DNA of 64,000 nt from Streptomyces sp. NBC_01717. Its GTDB lineage: Bacteria; Actinomycetota; Actinomycetes; Streptomycetales; Streptomycetaceae. The translations under genes were made by a program, and so were the position numbers. Under the pieces are notes generated by a model. That model was not told the DNA's origin and made no database searches. It was given only the letters and a program-made list of their open reading frames with translations. Within the stretch, counting starts at the first letter, position 1. Each line of letters opens with the position of its first letter. The stretch lies in the NCBI RefSeq assembly GCF_036248255.1, contig NZ_CP109178.1, positions 1,922,001 through 1,986,000 on the forward strand, written 5' to 3'. Positions 8,550-18,503 of the stretch are shown here, piece after piece.

Positions 8550-8954
8550 ATGCATTCCGACACCGCCATCGAGAAAAATCCGACCGGACACGGCCGGCGC
8601 AAACACGCCGGCCTGCGCAGGCCCCTGGCCGGCACCGCGGCGCAGGAAGGTCCCGTCTTCGTGGACAGCTCCGGGCGCCGGGCCCGGTTGCTCCGCCGTG
8701 CGGGTATCGCCCTGGGCATCGCCTGTGCCGGCTACGCGGCCGTACTGGGCCTCGCCTTCATGGGTGGCATCTCCATGTCGCCCTCGGAGCTGCTTCCCTT
8801 CGACGGCGCGCCCTCCGCCCAGGGCGGCCGCGACGGGATCGCGCCTCCGGGAGTCACCGGCGCACCCCCGAGCGGCCCTCCCGCCGACGGGGCCGGCCCG
8901 TCGCCCTCGGCATCCGTGTCCGTGTCGGTGTCCGCGACCACGGGGACCGGCTGA
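8550..8954 (+). CDS. Small single-pass membrane protein of the exopolysaccharide operon
   Basis: 134 residues: a basic N-terminus, one transmembrane helix at about 51-70 (AGIALGIACAGYAAVLGLAF), then a Pro/Gly/Ser/Ala-rich extracytoplasmic tail ending in alternating SVSVSVSATT. No enzymatic motif. It ends 6 nt before the synthase ATG and is almost certainly co-transcribed with it. In the position of MatA relative to MatB in S. coelicolor, as I remember that locus, it may be the equivalent partner. Function otherwise unknown. Confidence 0.7.
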   Translation: MHSDTAIEKNPTGHGRRKHAGLRRPLAGTAAQEGPVFVDSSGRRARLLRRAGIALGIACAGYAAVLGLAFMGGISMSPSELLPFDGAPSAQGGRDGIAPPGVTGAPPSGPPADGAGPSPSASVSVSVSATTGTG

Positions 8955-8960
8955 TCCTTG

Positions 8961-11240
8961 ATGAACCGGAATCAGGTACGACCCCAGCGACGGCATGCCA
9001 CGCCGAGCCGGATCGAACGCGTCCGCCGGCAGGCGGTTCCCAAGCCACGAGTGATCATCGCCCTTCTGCTCCTGCTGGGACTCGTCTCCGTGATGCTGCT
9101 CGACGGCTATCTGCGGGCCGAGGTCGGAAACGACCAGCGTGTCCGCTCCGACGCGAGCGCGAGCAAGGTGCCCGACAGCGTCCTCGACGGCGGGCCGCTC
9201 CTCAGCTTCCAGGGCGGCACGGCACGGACCCAGGCCGTGCCGGACAAGACGATCGTGCTCACCTTCGACGACGGCCCGGACCCCGAGTGGACCCAGAAGG
9301 TGCTCGACATCCTGGACGACAACGATGTGCCCGGCACGTTCTTCCTGGTCGGCTCGATGATCTCGCGCTACCCGGACGTGGTACGCCGGATGGTCGACGA
9401 CGGCAACGAGGTGGGCGTCCACACCTTCACCCACGTCGATCTCTCGTACCAGAGCGCGGCCCGCGTCACTCGGGAGATCGCACAGACACAGCTCGCACTG
9501 GCGGGAGCAGCGGGCATCACGACGACACTCTTCCGCGCCCCGTACTCGTCGACGAACGACGCGATCGACAACTACAGCTGGCCCGTCTACAAGAAGCTCG
9601 GCGCGATGGGCTACACCAGTGTCTTCGTCGACACGGACAGCGAGGACTGGCAGCAGCCGGGCGCATCCAAGATCATCAAGTGGGCCACACCGAAGAGCGG
9701 AAAGGGCGCCTCGGTGCTCTTCCACGATGCGGGCGGCAACCGTGCCCAGACCCTCGAAGCGCTCCCCCGGTACATCAAGAAGATGAAGTCGAAGGGCTAC
9801 ACCTTCACCACGGTCAGCGGCGCCCAGCAACAAGCACAGGGACAGCAGGAACAAGGGCAGCAGGCACAGGGACAGCGGGCGCAGGCACCGCAGGGCACCC
9901 CCGCCACGGCGGGCAACGCCCGGCAGAGCAACCCGGAGCAGGCCGCGCACCGCACGGCCGACACCGCCACGCTCTGGGAGGGCCGCGCCCTCCTCGGTGC
10001 GGTCGCCGTCGCGGAGTGGACGGTGCCCGGTCTGGCCGCGGTGCTGGCGGTTGTGGGCGTAGCCGTGTTGGGCAGGTTCGCGATGATGCTCGTCCTCGCA
10101 CGGCGCCACTACCGGCAACGCAACAGACGCAGGTTCTCCTGGGGGCCGTCGGTCACCGGACCGGTCAGCGTGATCGTGCCCGCGTACAACGAGAAGGAGT
10201 GCATCGCCAACACCCTGAACTCGCTGGCCGCCAGCACCCACCCGATCGAGATCGTGGTCGTCGACGACGGCTCGACCGACGGCACCGCCGAAATCGCCGA
10301 GTCCCTGGGACTGCCGAACGTGCGGGTGATCCGCCAGCCGAACGCGGGCAAGCCCGCCGCGCTCAACAACGGTGTGCGGCACGCGCGTTACGACATCGTC
10401 GTGATGATGGACGGCGACACCGTCTTCGAACCCGACACCGTGCAGCGGCTCGTGCAGCCGTTCGGCGACCCGGAGGTCGGCGCGGTCGCCGGCAATGCCA
10501 AGGTCGGCAACCGCACCACCGTGATCGGCGCCTGGCAGCACATCGAGTACGTGATGGGCTTCAACCTCGACCGCCGCATGTACGACCTGCTGCGCTGCAT
10601 GCCCACCATCCCGGGCGCGATCGGGGCGTTCCGCCGCGATGCGGTGCTGGGGGTCGGCGGGATGAGCGAAGACACTCTCGCCGAGGACACCGACATCACG
10701 ATCGCGCTGCACCGCGCCGGATGGCGGGTCGTCTACGCCGAGCACGCGCGAGCCTGGACCGAGGCGCCCGCCTCGCTGGGGCAGCTGTGGCGGCAGCGCT
10801 ACCGCTGGAGCTACGGCACGATGCAGGCGCTGTGGAAGCACCGGAAATCGGTCACCGACCGGGGGCCGTCCGGACGCTTCGGCAGGGTCGGGATGCCGCT
10901 GGTGGTCCTCTTCCAGATCGTCACGCCCGTCTTCGCACCGCTCATCGACGTGTTCACGGTCTACGCGATGATCTTTGTGGACTTCAAGGCGTCGCTGCTC
11001 GCCTGGCTGGCGGTGCTGCTTGTCCAACTGGTCTGCGCCGCCTACGCGTTCCGTCTCGACGGCGAGCGGTACCGGTATCTGCTCATGCTGCCGTTGCAGC
11101 AGATCGCGTACCGGCAGCTGATGTATCTGGTGCTGATCCACTCGTGCGTCACCGCCGCGACCGGCGGCCGGCTGCGCTGGCAGAAGCTGAAGCGCACCGG
11201 CGAGGTCGGTACACCGGCCCCCGGCACGGGGGTGCGCTGA
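8961..11240 (+). CDS. matB: Fused polysaccharide deacetylase / GT2 polysaccharide synthase (MatB-like)
   Basis: About 759 residues. Order: N-terminal membrane helix (about 31-47); NodB deacetylase domain with TFDDGP at 101-106 and HTFTH at 154-158; a Gln-rich linker near 290-315; a membrane helix; then a processive family-2 glycosyltransferase with DDGS, DGD at 484-486, AEDTD and QRYRW at 612-616; then several C-terminal membrane helices. This joins in one chain the jobs of IcaA and IcaB, so synthesis, export and extracellular N-deacetylation of a GlcNAc polymer (PNAG-like) is the best reading. S. coelicolor MatB is built this way as I remember it, and drives pellet formation. A TTG just before the ATG is an alternative start. 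Its stop overlaps the next start (ATGA). Confidence 0.82.
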   Translation: MNRNQVRPQRRHATPSRIERVRRQAVPKPRVIIALLLLLGLVSVMLLDGYLRAEVGNDQRVRSDASASKVPDSVLDGGPLLSFQGGTARTQAVPDKTIVLTFDDGPDPEWTQKVLDILDDNDVPGTFFLVGSMISRYPDVVRRMVDDGNEVGVHTFTHVDLSYQSAARVTREIAQTQLALAGAAGITTTLFRAPYSSTNDAIDNYSWPVYKKLGAMGYTSVFVDTDSEDWQQPGASKIIKWATPKSGKGASVLFHDAGGNRAQTLEALPRYIKKMKSKGYTFTTVSGAQQQAQGQQEQGQQAQGQRAQAPQGTPATAGNARQSNPEQAAHRTADTATLWEGRALLGAVAVAEWTVPGLAAVLAVVGVAVLGRFAMMLVLARRHYRQRNRRRFSWGPSVTGPVSVIVPAYNEKECIANTLNSLAASTHPIEIVVVDDGSTDGTAEIAESLGLPNVRVIRQPNAGKPAALNNGVRHARYDIVVMMDGDTVFEPDTVQRLVQPFGDPEVGAVAGNAKVGNRTTVIGAWQHIEYVMGFNLDRRMYDLLRCMPTIPGAIGAFRRDAVLGVGGMSEDTLAEDTDITIALHRAGWRVVYAEHARAWTEAPASLGQLWRQRYRWSYGTMQALWKHRKSVTDRGPSGRFGRVGMPLVVLFQIVTPVFAPLIDVFTVYAMIFVDFKASLLAWLAVLLVQLVCAAYAFRLDGERYRYLLMLPLQQIAYRQLMYLVLIHSCVTAATGGRLRWQKLKRTGEVGTPAPGTGVR

Positions 11241-12346
11241 TGGGAGGCGCACACCGCAGGGGTGGACCGCAGGTCGCGGTCCGTACGGAAGAGGTCGCGG
11301 CCGAGTCCGTGGTGCCGGCTGCGCAGAAAGGCGGCCGCGACCGCTACTTCGACGCGCTGCGGGCCTTCGCACTGGTCCGCGTCATCACGTACCACACGTT
11401 CGAGTGGCCCTGGCTGGGGCTGGTCTTCCCGTCCATGGGCGTGATGTTCGCACTCGCCGGATCGCTCATGGCTCGTTCGCTGGAGCGGCCCGCGCTGCGC
11501 GTCATCCGCGGCCGGCTGCGCAGACTGCTGGTCCCCCTCTGGGTGTTCGCGCTGGTCATCGGTACGGCGATGCTGCTGCACGGCTGGCTGCCGGGACCCG
11601 ATGTCCTGAACTGGGTACTGCCGGTCGGCGATCCTCCCGGCAATGCGTGGGGCGAGCAGGCCTGGGCGGTGCTGTGGTACCTGCGCACGTATCTGTGGTT
11701 CGTGCTCCTGTCGCCGGTGCTGCTGCGCGCCTTCCGCCTGGCCCCGCTGCCCGTGCTCGCACTGTCCCTCGTGCCTGTCGTGGTCCTGGAGACCGTGGGG
11801 AGTGTGCCGGACGGGCGCCTCGGCAGTGCCCTCAGCGACCTGTCGGTCTTCCTGTTCTGCTGGCTGCTCGGCTTCGCCCACCGCGACGGTGTACTCGACC
11901 GGATGCGCCCCGCACTCGTCGTCACCGTGGCGCCGGCCCTGCTGGCGGCGGGCGCCTGGTGGGCCTTCCACCACCGGGTCGACGGTTCCTACGATCTCGA
12001 CGACATCCCGCTCGCCCAGGCACTGTGGTCCGCGGGATTCGTCCTGCTGCTGCTCCGCTTCCGGCCCGACTTCGGCGGGCTCGCCCGGCATCGCGTGGCC
12101 GACCGGATCGTGAAGGTCTTCAATGCCCGTGCCGTGACGATCTATCTGTGGCACGAGGTCGCGCTGATGGCGAGCGTCCCCCTGATCGATCTGATGTGGA
12201 ACGTTCCCGCGTTCGAGCGGGATCTGCCGCTGGACAGCATGTGGTTCCAGTTCACGATCGCCTGGGTGCTGATCGCGGCGGCCGTGGCCCTGTTCGGCTG
12301 GGTCGAGGACATCGCAGCGAAACGGGGGCCACGACTGCTGCCGTGA
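11240..12346 (+). CDS. Membrane acyltransferase (acyltransferase-3/OafA-like)
   Basis: 368 residues with about ten membrane helices. Begins RDRYFDALRAFALVRVITYHTF, matching the R-x10-H signature of the acyltransferase-3 family, and contains YLRTYLWFVLLSPVLL and a late IYLWHEVAL segment typical of the family. These enzymes O-acylate (often acetylate or succinylate) sugars on the outer membrane face. The start overlaps the synthase stop by 4 nt, so decoration of the same polymer is a reasonable inference. Its 3' end faces the convergent methyltransferase gene 8 nt away. Confidence 0.83.
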   Translation: MGGAHRRGGPQVAVRTEEVAAESVVPAAQKGGRDRYFDALRAFALVRVITYHTFEWPWLGLVFPSMGVMFALAGSLMARSLERPALRVIRGRLRRLLVPLWVFALVIGTAMLLHGWLPGPDVLNWVLPVGDPPGNAWGEQAWAVLWYLRTYLWFVLLSPVLLRAFRLAPLPVLALSLVPVVVLETVGSVPDGRLGSALSDLSVFLFCWLLGFAHRDGVLDRMRPALVVTVAPALLAAGAWWAFHHRVDGSYDLDDIPLAQALWSAGFVLLLLRFRPDFGGLARHRVADRIVKVFNARAVTIYLWHEVALMASVPLIDLMWNVPAFERDLPLDSMWFQFTIAWVLIAAAVALFGWVEDIAAKRGPRLLP

Positions 12347-12354
12347 TCCCCGTG

Positions 12355-13074
12355 TCAGCCGCCGGCGAGGACGAACCAGCGGGCGGGCAGGTCGATGCGG
12401 GTGCCGTCGGGCAGGTACTCGGTCTGGGCGAGTGCGGTGTCCCCGGTGGCCAGCGTCGTCAGCCCTGCCGCCCGCAGCAGCTCCGGAACCTCCTCCTCGG
12501 TGGCGCTCGCCGGCTTGAGCCCGTGCTCGAAGACCCGCCGCAGCTTCTCGGGCGGTCCGCCCGGCGCCTGGGCGGCCTGTTGGAGCACGGTCTTGGAGGC
12601 GGGGGTCAGCTCGGCGACGAAGGCCCGGCCGCGCTTGCCGATCAGCGTCGCGACGGCTGCGGCGACCACCGGCCGGGCCGGCGGCTCGCTCTGGTGGATC
12701 ACCGCCCGCATATAGACGTTGGTGTCGCCGATCCGCTCGTGCAGAGCCCGCACCGCGTCCCCGTCGACGAGGTTGAGCTGGGCGAACTCCGCGACCCCCG
12801 CGGTGTCCGCGCGGCGTGCGTGCTCGATCGCCGCATGCGAGAGGTCCACGCCGATGGCGCGGGCGAAGCAGGTGGCGAGGTAGCGGGTCTGGGTGCCGTT
12901 GCCGCAGCCGAGGTCGACGACGGGCAGCGAGACGTCGGCATAGGGAAGCAGCAGATTGCTGTCGGGTACGGAGGTGAGGGACGGGTCGGAGTCCCAGATC
13001 GCCTCGCCGGGGGCGTCGGAGGTGGTCGACCAGAAGCCTTCCCACGACTCGCGGTAGCCCTGCGACACGTCCAT
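12355..13074 (-). CDS. Class I SAM-dependent methyltransferase
   Basis: 239 residues from ATG 13074, chosen because GGAGTGCGT precedes it; a GTG nine codons upstream is possible but lacks a site. Motif I VVDLGCGNGTQTRYLA and the following acidic AIGVDLS form the SAM pocket. Residues near FVAELTPASKT and the AQTEYLPDGTRIDLPARWFVL end are not diagnostic of substrate. Possibly a small-molecule methyltransferase. Monocistronic, convergent with the acyltransferase. Confidence 0.82.
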   Translation of the reverse strand: MDVSQGYRESWEGFWSTTSDAPGEAIWDSDPSLTSVPDSNLLLPYADVSLPVVDLGCGNGTQTRYLATCFARAIGVDLSHAAIEHARRADTAGVAEFAQLNLVDGDAVRALHERIGDTNVYMRAVIHQSEPPARPVVAAAVATLIGKRGRAFVAELTPASKTVLQQAAQAPGGPPEKLRRVFEHGLKPASATEEEVPELLRAAGLTTLATGDTALAQTEYLPDGTRIDLPARWFVLAGG

Positions 13075-13185
13075 ACGCACTCCCGAATCCGTTGTATCCA
13101 CCGCTGTCCGCTCTGCAACGGACTACCGCCCCGGAGCCCCCGGGGCAAGGGTGTGCGCGTCATCCGTCGTGCGGGGCGGCGTCTT

Positions 13186-15633
13186 TCACCTGATGTTCGA
13201 CCGGGGACGCGGGATGCGGGTGAGTGCCTGTTCGAACCAGACGGTCTTGCCCCGTGCCGTGGTGCTCGTCCCCCATTCGCGGGCGAGGCCGCTCACCACC
13301 AGCAGTCCGCGGCCGAACTCGTCGTGGGCGGAGGCGTTGAGGAGCGCGGCCGGGGCCGGTTCGTCGTCGCTGACCTCGCACAGCAGGGCGCCGGTCCGGA
13401 CGAGGCGCAGCCCGATGTGGTGGGTGCGCCCGTGCTTCACGGCGTTGGTGACGAGCTCGCTGACCATCAGCTCGGCCGACTCCACCGCCTCCGGCAGCTC
13501 CCAGTCGAGGAGCCGGCCGCGGACCAGCCGCCGGGCGCGGGCCACTTCGCGTGGGTCCAGCGCGAGTTGCCACTCGGCGACGTCGCCGTCCGGGATGCCG
13601 TTCAACCGGGCCATCAGCAGTGCCACGTCGTCCTTGCGGCCGCCCTTCGGGTTCAGGGCGCGGATGATCGTGTCGCAGGCGTCGTCCATCGAGGCGGCGG
13701 GGTGCGCGGCGGAGGCGCAGAGTGCGGCGAGTCCCGCGCCGATGTCCTGACCGCGCACCTCGACCAGACCGTCGGTGCACAGGACCAGCCGGTCGCCGGG
13801 CCGCACCTGCACGGTCGCGGTCTCGAAGGCGACACCGCCGACGCCGATGGGCGCACCGGTCGGCAGGTCGAGGAGCTCCGCCCGGCCGTCCTCGGCGCGG
13901 ACCAGTACGGGCGGGATGTGCCCGGCGTTGGCGATCTGGAGCTCGGAGTGGATCGGGTCGTAGACGGCGTAGAGGCAGGTCGCCAGATACTGCTCGCCGA
14001 GGCGTTGTGCCAGGTCGTCGAGGTTGCGCAGCAGCTGGGCAGGCGGCATCTCCATGGTGGCCATCGTCAGTACGGCGGTGCGCAACTGACCCATCATCGC
14101 CGCCGAGTTGAGTCCGTGCCCCATGACGTCGCCGACGACGAGCGCGGTCCGGGAGCCGGGCAGTTTCACCGAGTCGAACCAGTCACCGCCGATCCGGCCG
14201 AGCCGGGCGCCGGGCAGATAGCGGGTGGCGATGTCGCAGCCCGCCATGCGCGCCTCCACCTGGGGCAGCATGCTGTCCTGGAGGGTGTCGGCGACATTCT
14301 CCTGGTACGTGTACATGCGGGCGTTGTCGAGTACGAGACCGGCGCGGGCGGCGAGTTCGGCGCCCGTGGTGCGGTCCATGTCGTCGAATGGCTCACGGCC
14401 GGGACGGCGCATCAGGACCATGAAGCCGAGCACCACGTCACGCGCCTTGAGCGGCACGATGAGCAGCGACCGGTGGGTGATCAGGGGACGCAGGTCGCGC
14501 TTCTCGAACTCGCCCGAGATCCGGTTGCTCATCTCCTCACTGACGTACGGGATGAGGACCGGCTCACCGGTGACCATGCACTGGAAGAACGGTGTGTGCT
14601 CGGGGAAGGCGATGGACTCGCCGACCGGGACGGTGTCGTCCCACCGGCCGGGTTCGTCGTTGTGCTCGACCCACACCCGGTGCCAGACGGTGGTGACGTC
14701 GGGCGGCCCGTCCGGGAAGCCCTCACCGGCGAGGACCGCGGCGCGCAGATGCGTACCCGCGAAGTCGGTGAAGCGGGGGACGGCGGCGCTGGTGACCTCG
14801 CGGATGGTGCGTTCGAGATCGAGGGAGGTGCCGATGCGGCCGCTGACCTCGTTGAGGAACTCCAGCCGTTCGCGGACCGCGCCGTACTCGAGGTCGAGTT
14901 CGGGGCGCGGCACGGCGCGGGGTGCGGGTGAACCGTCGCCGGTGGCCTCCGGATCCTCGGCCGGAGGGCGCGGCGTCCGGCGCGGCACCCCCCAGTCGGG
15001 AGTGACCGGGAACCGGTCACGGTGGCTGAACTCCAGGATCGGGTAGCCCAGTTCGAGGACCTGCGAGACGATCCGGGTCGCCTGGTGGACGCTCATGTTG
15101 GGCAGGATCTCGGGGAGCCGGCCGGCCAGGTCCTGGTAGCCGGGGAAGTCGGTGTGGAGCGCGAAGCCGGGGGCGATCGTCTCGCTGTCCCGGCTGCCGT
15201 TCGCCTCGGCGTCGCGCAGCTGCCCGGCGTCCGCGGCCAGGACGAGGAGCCGTTCGGGACCGGGGCCGACCAGCGGGTAGGCCCACCACAGAACGTCGAT
15301 CCGGCCGCGCCGCGGCTCGTCGACACGGGCCCGCCCCGCCGCCGGATAGGCGACGCTCCCGCTGAGCGAACTGTCGAGTGGGTGGCCGAACCCGGCGTAC
15401 GTACCGTCCGGCCCGGGCTCCCCGTCCTGCCGCAACGCCCCGGAGACCGGGAGGAGTTCACCGGCCGGGCAGCCGATGGCGTCCTCCCTGGAGACGCCGA
15501 AGAGCCGTCTGGCCCCGGTGGACCAGTGCGACACGAGTCCGGTCGCGTCGACGACGACCACGGCGAGCGGCACCCGTCCGGCAGTGGCGTCGCGCGGCTG
15601 TGGTGCCCTCTGCGGCGGTACACCAAGGTCCAT
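13186..15633 (-). CDS. PAS-GAF-PP2C(SpoIIE)-HATPase signalling protein
   Basis: 815 residues from the ATG at 15633 (AAGGAG ten bases ahead). Order: PAS domain (VPLAVVVVDATGLVSHWSTGARRLFGVS, about 20-120), a regulatory stretch, GAF domain (about 270-430), a SpoIIE-type PP2C phosphatase (PGARLGRIGGDWFDSVKL, VVGDVMGHGLNSAAMMGQLR, DRLVLCTDGLVEVRG, with the metal Asp residues kept), then a C-terminal RsbW-like kinase fold (SELVTNAVKHG, FGRGLLVVSGLA). Such proteins dephosphorylate anti-anti-sigma factors and can also phosphorylate or bind them, linking stress or light/redox signals to alternative sigma factors. Cytosolic, no transmembrane segment. No anti-sigma partner gene is adjacent. Confidence 0.88.
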   Translation of the reverse strand: MDLGVPPQRAPQPRDATAGRVPLAVVVVDATGLVSHWSTGARRLFGVSREDAIGCPAGELLPVSGALRQDGEPGPDGTYAGFGHPLDSSLSGSVAYPAAGRARVDEPRRGRIDVLWWAYPLVGPGPERLLVLAADAGQLRDAEANGSRDSETIAPGFALHTDFPGYQDLAGRLPEILPNMSVHQATRIVSQVLELGYPILEFSHRDRFPVTPDWGVPRRTPRPPAEDPEATGDGSPAPRAVPRPELDLEYGAVRERLEFLNEVSGRIGTSLDLERTIREVTSAAVPRFTDFAGTHLRAAVLAGEGFPDGPPDVTTVWHRVWVEHNDEPGRWDDTVPVGESIAFPEHTPFFQCMVTGEPVLIPYVSEEMSNRISGEFEKRDLRPLITHRSLLIVPLKARDVVLGFMVLMRRPGREPFDDMDRTTGAELAARAGLVLDNARMYTYQENVADTLQDSMLPQVEARMAGCDIATRYLPGARLGRIGGDWFDSVKLPGSRTALVVGDVMGHGLNSAAMMGQLRTAVLTMATMEMPPAQLLRNLDDLAQRLGEQYLATCLYAVYDPIHSELQIANAGHIPPVLVRAEDGRAELLDLPTGAPIGVGGVAFETATVQVRPGDRLVLCTDGLVEVRGQDIGAGLAALCASAAHPAASMDDACDTIIRALNPKGGRKDDVALLMARLNGIPDGDVAEWQLALDPREVARARRLVRGRLLDWELPEAVESAELMVSELVTNAVKHGRTHHIGLRLVRTGALLCEVSDDEPAPAALLNASAHDEFGRGLLVVSGLAREWGTSTTARGKTVWFEQALTRIPRPRSNIR

Positions 15634-15840
15634 GGGTGGAAGGCTCCTTCCCCACCGCAAGGCTCTGCGGCTTGTGACTCCACGGTACGGCTCCGTGTCC
15701 GGCCCCCGCCGGTCATCGGCGGAATCGACCCCGGGGTCGTGCGCCCCGCGCGCCCCACCGCGCACAACCGGGCGGGGGGCGACCGGAACCGGGTCCTCAC
15801 AAGAGCCTGCCCCCCAGGGCTCCGACCATGGCCCCCTGCG

Positions 15841-18315
15841 TCAGTCCGCATGCCCGAGCTGGAGGTCGCGTTCGGTGCGCCCGCCGCCCGCGACCTGGAG
15901 CACGGTCGCCACCGGTGGATACCCGGCCGCGATCACCGTGTACTCGCCGGTCGACAGATCCACGAAGCGGAACGCCCCGTCGGGCCCGGTGGTCAGGGTG
16001 TCGACGACATTGCCCGCCGCGTCGAGGAGCGTGACCCGGGCGTCCTCGACGGGCCGCCCACCGCTCGCCCGTACGATGCCGCGCAGCACGGCGCCACCGG
16101 CCAGTTCGATGTCCTGCCGGGTCTCTCTGGCCGCCTGCACGCTGACCGGCAGCGCTGCGGGCCGGAAGGCGGGGGCGCTGGCGGCGAGGGTGTACTCGCC
16201 GGCCACCAACTCCGAGATCACATAGCCGCCCTCGCGGCCGCTGCGGGTGGACGCGACGACCTCACCGCGCACATCGGTGAGGGTGACGGCGGCGTCCCGC
16301 ACCGGGATCCCGTCGGCCGTGACGACGGTCCCGGCCAGTCTGCCCGCGCCGCCGAGCACCACGTCGAGCTCGACGGGCCGTTCGCCGACGGTGACGCTGA
16401 CGGCCTGCGGCTGGTGTCCGCCGGCCGCCGCGATCAGGACGTAACTGCCGGAGCCGGGCACGCTCAGCGCGTACCGCCCGTCGTCACCGCTCGCGCCCCT
16501 TCCGACCTGCTGCCCCTGGACGTCGATGAGGGTGAGGGCGGCGCGCGGGACCTTCGAGCCGTCGGCGTGCTGGACGCTGCCGCACACCGGCACGCCCGAG
16601 AGGTGGGCGGGAGGCGGCGGGGCGGCGGTAGTGCGTGCGCCGGGGATCGAGGCGGACTCGGCAGCTGAATCGGGGCTGTGGTGGGACACCAGCGGTTTCT
16701 CCTTGAGGAAGAAGGCGATGACGAGGCCGAGCGCGAGCACCGGCACGAGGTAGAGGAAGATCCGGGGCATCGCGTCGGCGTACGCCTGGATGTAGCTGTC
16801 GCGGAGCGCGGGCTCCATGGCATGAACCAGCTGCGGGGTGATCGACTCGGGGTCGGGGAGGTCGGCTCCGGACGGGAGGCGGACGGCGAGAGCGTCCGCG
16901 AGACGGCCCGCGAAGAGCGTCCCGAACACGGCGGCACCGACGCTGCCGCCGATCTGCCGGAAGTAGTTGTTCGCGCTGGTGGCGGTGCCGAGGTCGGCGG
17001 GCGGCACGGAGTTCTGCACGGCCAGGATCAGCACCGGCATGATCAGGCCGATCCCGATGCCGAGCACGGCCTGCGCAATGCTGTACTCGATGCGCGGAGT
17101 ATCGGTCTCGAGGCGCGAGAGCAACCACATGCCGACCACCGAGATCGCACTGCCGATGATCGGGTACATGCGGTATCGGCCGGTACGGGAGATCAGCTGG
17201 CCGGAGACGACGGACGCCCCGACGATGCCGCCCATCATCGGGAGCATCAGCAGCCCCGATTCGGTGGCGGTGGCGCCGTCGACCATCTGCAGGAACGTCG
17301 GCAGATAGCTGGCGGCGCCGAACAGGGCGACACCGACGACCGCGCCGACGAGCGCGGTGACATTGAAGATCGAGTCGCGGAACAGCCGCAGCGGGATGAC
17401 GGGTTCGGGTGCGTGGCGTTCGACCACGAGGAAGAGCAGTGTCGTTCCGGCAGCTCCGGCGGCCAGCCCGAGGATCGTGCGCGAGCCCCAGGCGTACTCC
17501 GTGCCGCCCCAACTGGTCAGCAGCACCACGCAGGTGGAGGCGGCGGCCAGCAGGAGGGCGCCGAGCACGTCGAGGCGGGGCCGGACCGTGGGCTTGGGGA
17601 GCTTCAGTACGACGGTGATGACGGCGAGGGTGACGAGGCCGAACGGGACGTTGATGTAGAAGCACCAGCGCCACGAGGCGTGGTCGGTGAAGAAGCCGCC
17701 GAGCAGCGGGCCCGCGACGGACGCAAGACCGAACGCGGCGCCGATCAGCCCCATGAAGCGGCCGCGCTCGCGAGGCGGCACGACGTCCGCGATGATCGCC
17801 TGGACCCCGATCATGAGTCCGCCGCCGCCGACGCCCTGGACGGCACGGAAGGCGATCAGCTCGTCCATGGTGCGGGACCAGCCGGCCAGCGCGGAGCCGA
17901 CGACGAAGACGACGATCGCGAACTGGAAGACGCTCTTGCGGCCGAAGAGATCCCCGAGCTTGCCGTAGATCGGCAGTCCGATGGTGGAGGCGAGGAGATA
18001 GGCGGTGACCGCCCAGGACATCTTCTCCAGGCCGTGCAGCTCACCGACGATCTTGGGCAGCGCGGTGGCGACGATCATCTGGTCGAGCGCCGCGAGCAGC
18101 AGGGTGAGCATCAGCCCGAGGAAGACCAGCCGGATCCCTCGGGGGCTGATCTCCTGGGCGGCGGGATCCGTGGTGGTGGGATCCGTGGCGGTGGGATCCG
18201 TGGAAGCCGATGCGGACGGGGGCGCGGTCGCCGCGCCGGGAGGGGCGGCTGTCGGCTCCCCGGCGCCGCCCGCACCGTCCGGTTCGTCCTTCACCAGAGT
18301 GATACCACCCACCAC
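15841..18315 (-). CDS. 14-TM MFS drug exporter (DHA2) fused to C-terminal carboxypeptidase-regulatory-like repeats
   Basis: About 824 residues from a GTG at 18315 with GGGGAG ahead; an in-frame ATG at 18336 has a poorer site. After a Thr/Ala/Pro-rich N-tail, 14 membrane helices carry the DHA2 signatures [17 protein letters not shown] and [14 protein letters not shown], plus the proton-antiport motif C region [23 protein letters not shown]. The transporter ends near residue 560 (FFLKEKPLV). A second module of about 225 residues follows: three beta-sandwich repeats of the CarboxypepD_reg/SdrD-B kind ([46 protein letters not shown]). DHA2 members export drugs or lipids. The extra domains are unusual for MFS. 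Substrate unknown. Confidence 0.85.
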   Translation of the reverse strand: MVGGITLVKDEPDGAGGAGEPTAAPPGAATAPPSASASTDPTATDPTTTDPAAQEISPRGIRLVFLGLMLTLLLAALDQMIVATALPKIVGELHGLEKMSWAVTAYLLASTIGLPIYGKLGDLFGRKSVFQFAIVVFVVGSALAGWSRTMDELIAFRAVQGVGGGGLMIGVQAIIADVVPPRERGRFMGLIGAAFGLASVAGPLLGGFFTDHASWRWCFYINVPFGLVTLAVITVVLKLPKPTVRPRLDVLGALLLAAASTCVVLLTSWGGTEYAWGSRTILGLAAGAAGTTLLFLVVERHAPEPVIPLRLFRDSIFNVTALVGAVVGVALFGAASYLPTFLQMVDGATATESGLLMLPMMGGIVGASVVSGQLISRTGRYRMYPIIGSAISVVGMWLLSRLETDTPRIEYSIAQAVLGIGIGLIMPVLILAVQNSVPPADLGTATSANNYFRQIGGSVGAAVFGTLFAGRLADALAVRLPSGADLPDPESITPQLVHAMEPALRDSYIQAYADAMPRIFLYLVPVLALGLVIAFFLKEKPLVSHHSPDSAAESASIPGARTTAAPPPPAHLSGVPVCGSVQHADGSKVPRAALTLIDVQGQQVGRGASGDDGRYALSVPGSGSYVLIAAAGGHQPQAVSVTVGERPVELDVVLGGAGRLAGTVVTADGIPVRDAAVTLTDVRGEVVASTRSGREGGYVISELVAGEYTLAASAPAFRPAALPVSVQAARETRQDIELAGGAVLRGIVRASGGRPVEDARVTLLDAAGNVVDTLTTGPDGAFRFVDLSTGEYTVIAAGYPPVATVLQVAGGGRTERDLQLGHAD
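18163..18207. repeat. Three tandem 15-bp units in the exporter N-tail
   Basis: GGGATCCGTGG followed by four variable bases, three copies in phase (18163, 18178, 18193). They encode the DPT/TDP-rich linker before the first membrane helix. Units 1 and 2 differ by one base, unit 3 by four. Confidence 0.8.
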
Positions 18316-18503
18316 GTGCCGCTCCCCTCGTCGCATCTGCGCCGCCCATTTCTCGCATTGCGCGACATAGAGAGGCAAACGCGACGGGGGGCGCTGACGG
18401 CGCACTCGGGGGGGCTTATGCCCCGGTGGGAGCCACTACGGCGCGCAACCGGCGGGCCGGGAAAACCACCCGAACCGGTGAGGCCGGCCAGGGGTGTCCG
18501 GTG

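Noticed and set aside
8433..11372. A 979-codon minus-strand frame opposite the synthase
   Set aside because: Composition (Arg, Gly, His, Val, Gln) and lack of motifs show it is the antisense shadow of the synthase gene.
8285..12346. A plus-strand reading frame of 1353 codons spanning the synthase and acyltransferase genes
   Set aside because: Only its last part, from 11240, is a real gene (the acyltransferase). Earlier it is an Arg/Gly/Pro-rich out-of-frame reading of the deacetylase/synthase, a common shadow in GC-rich DNA.
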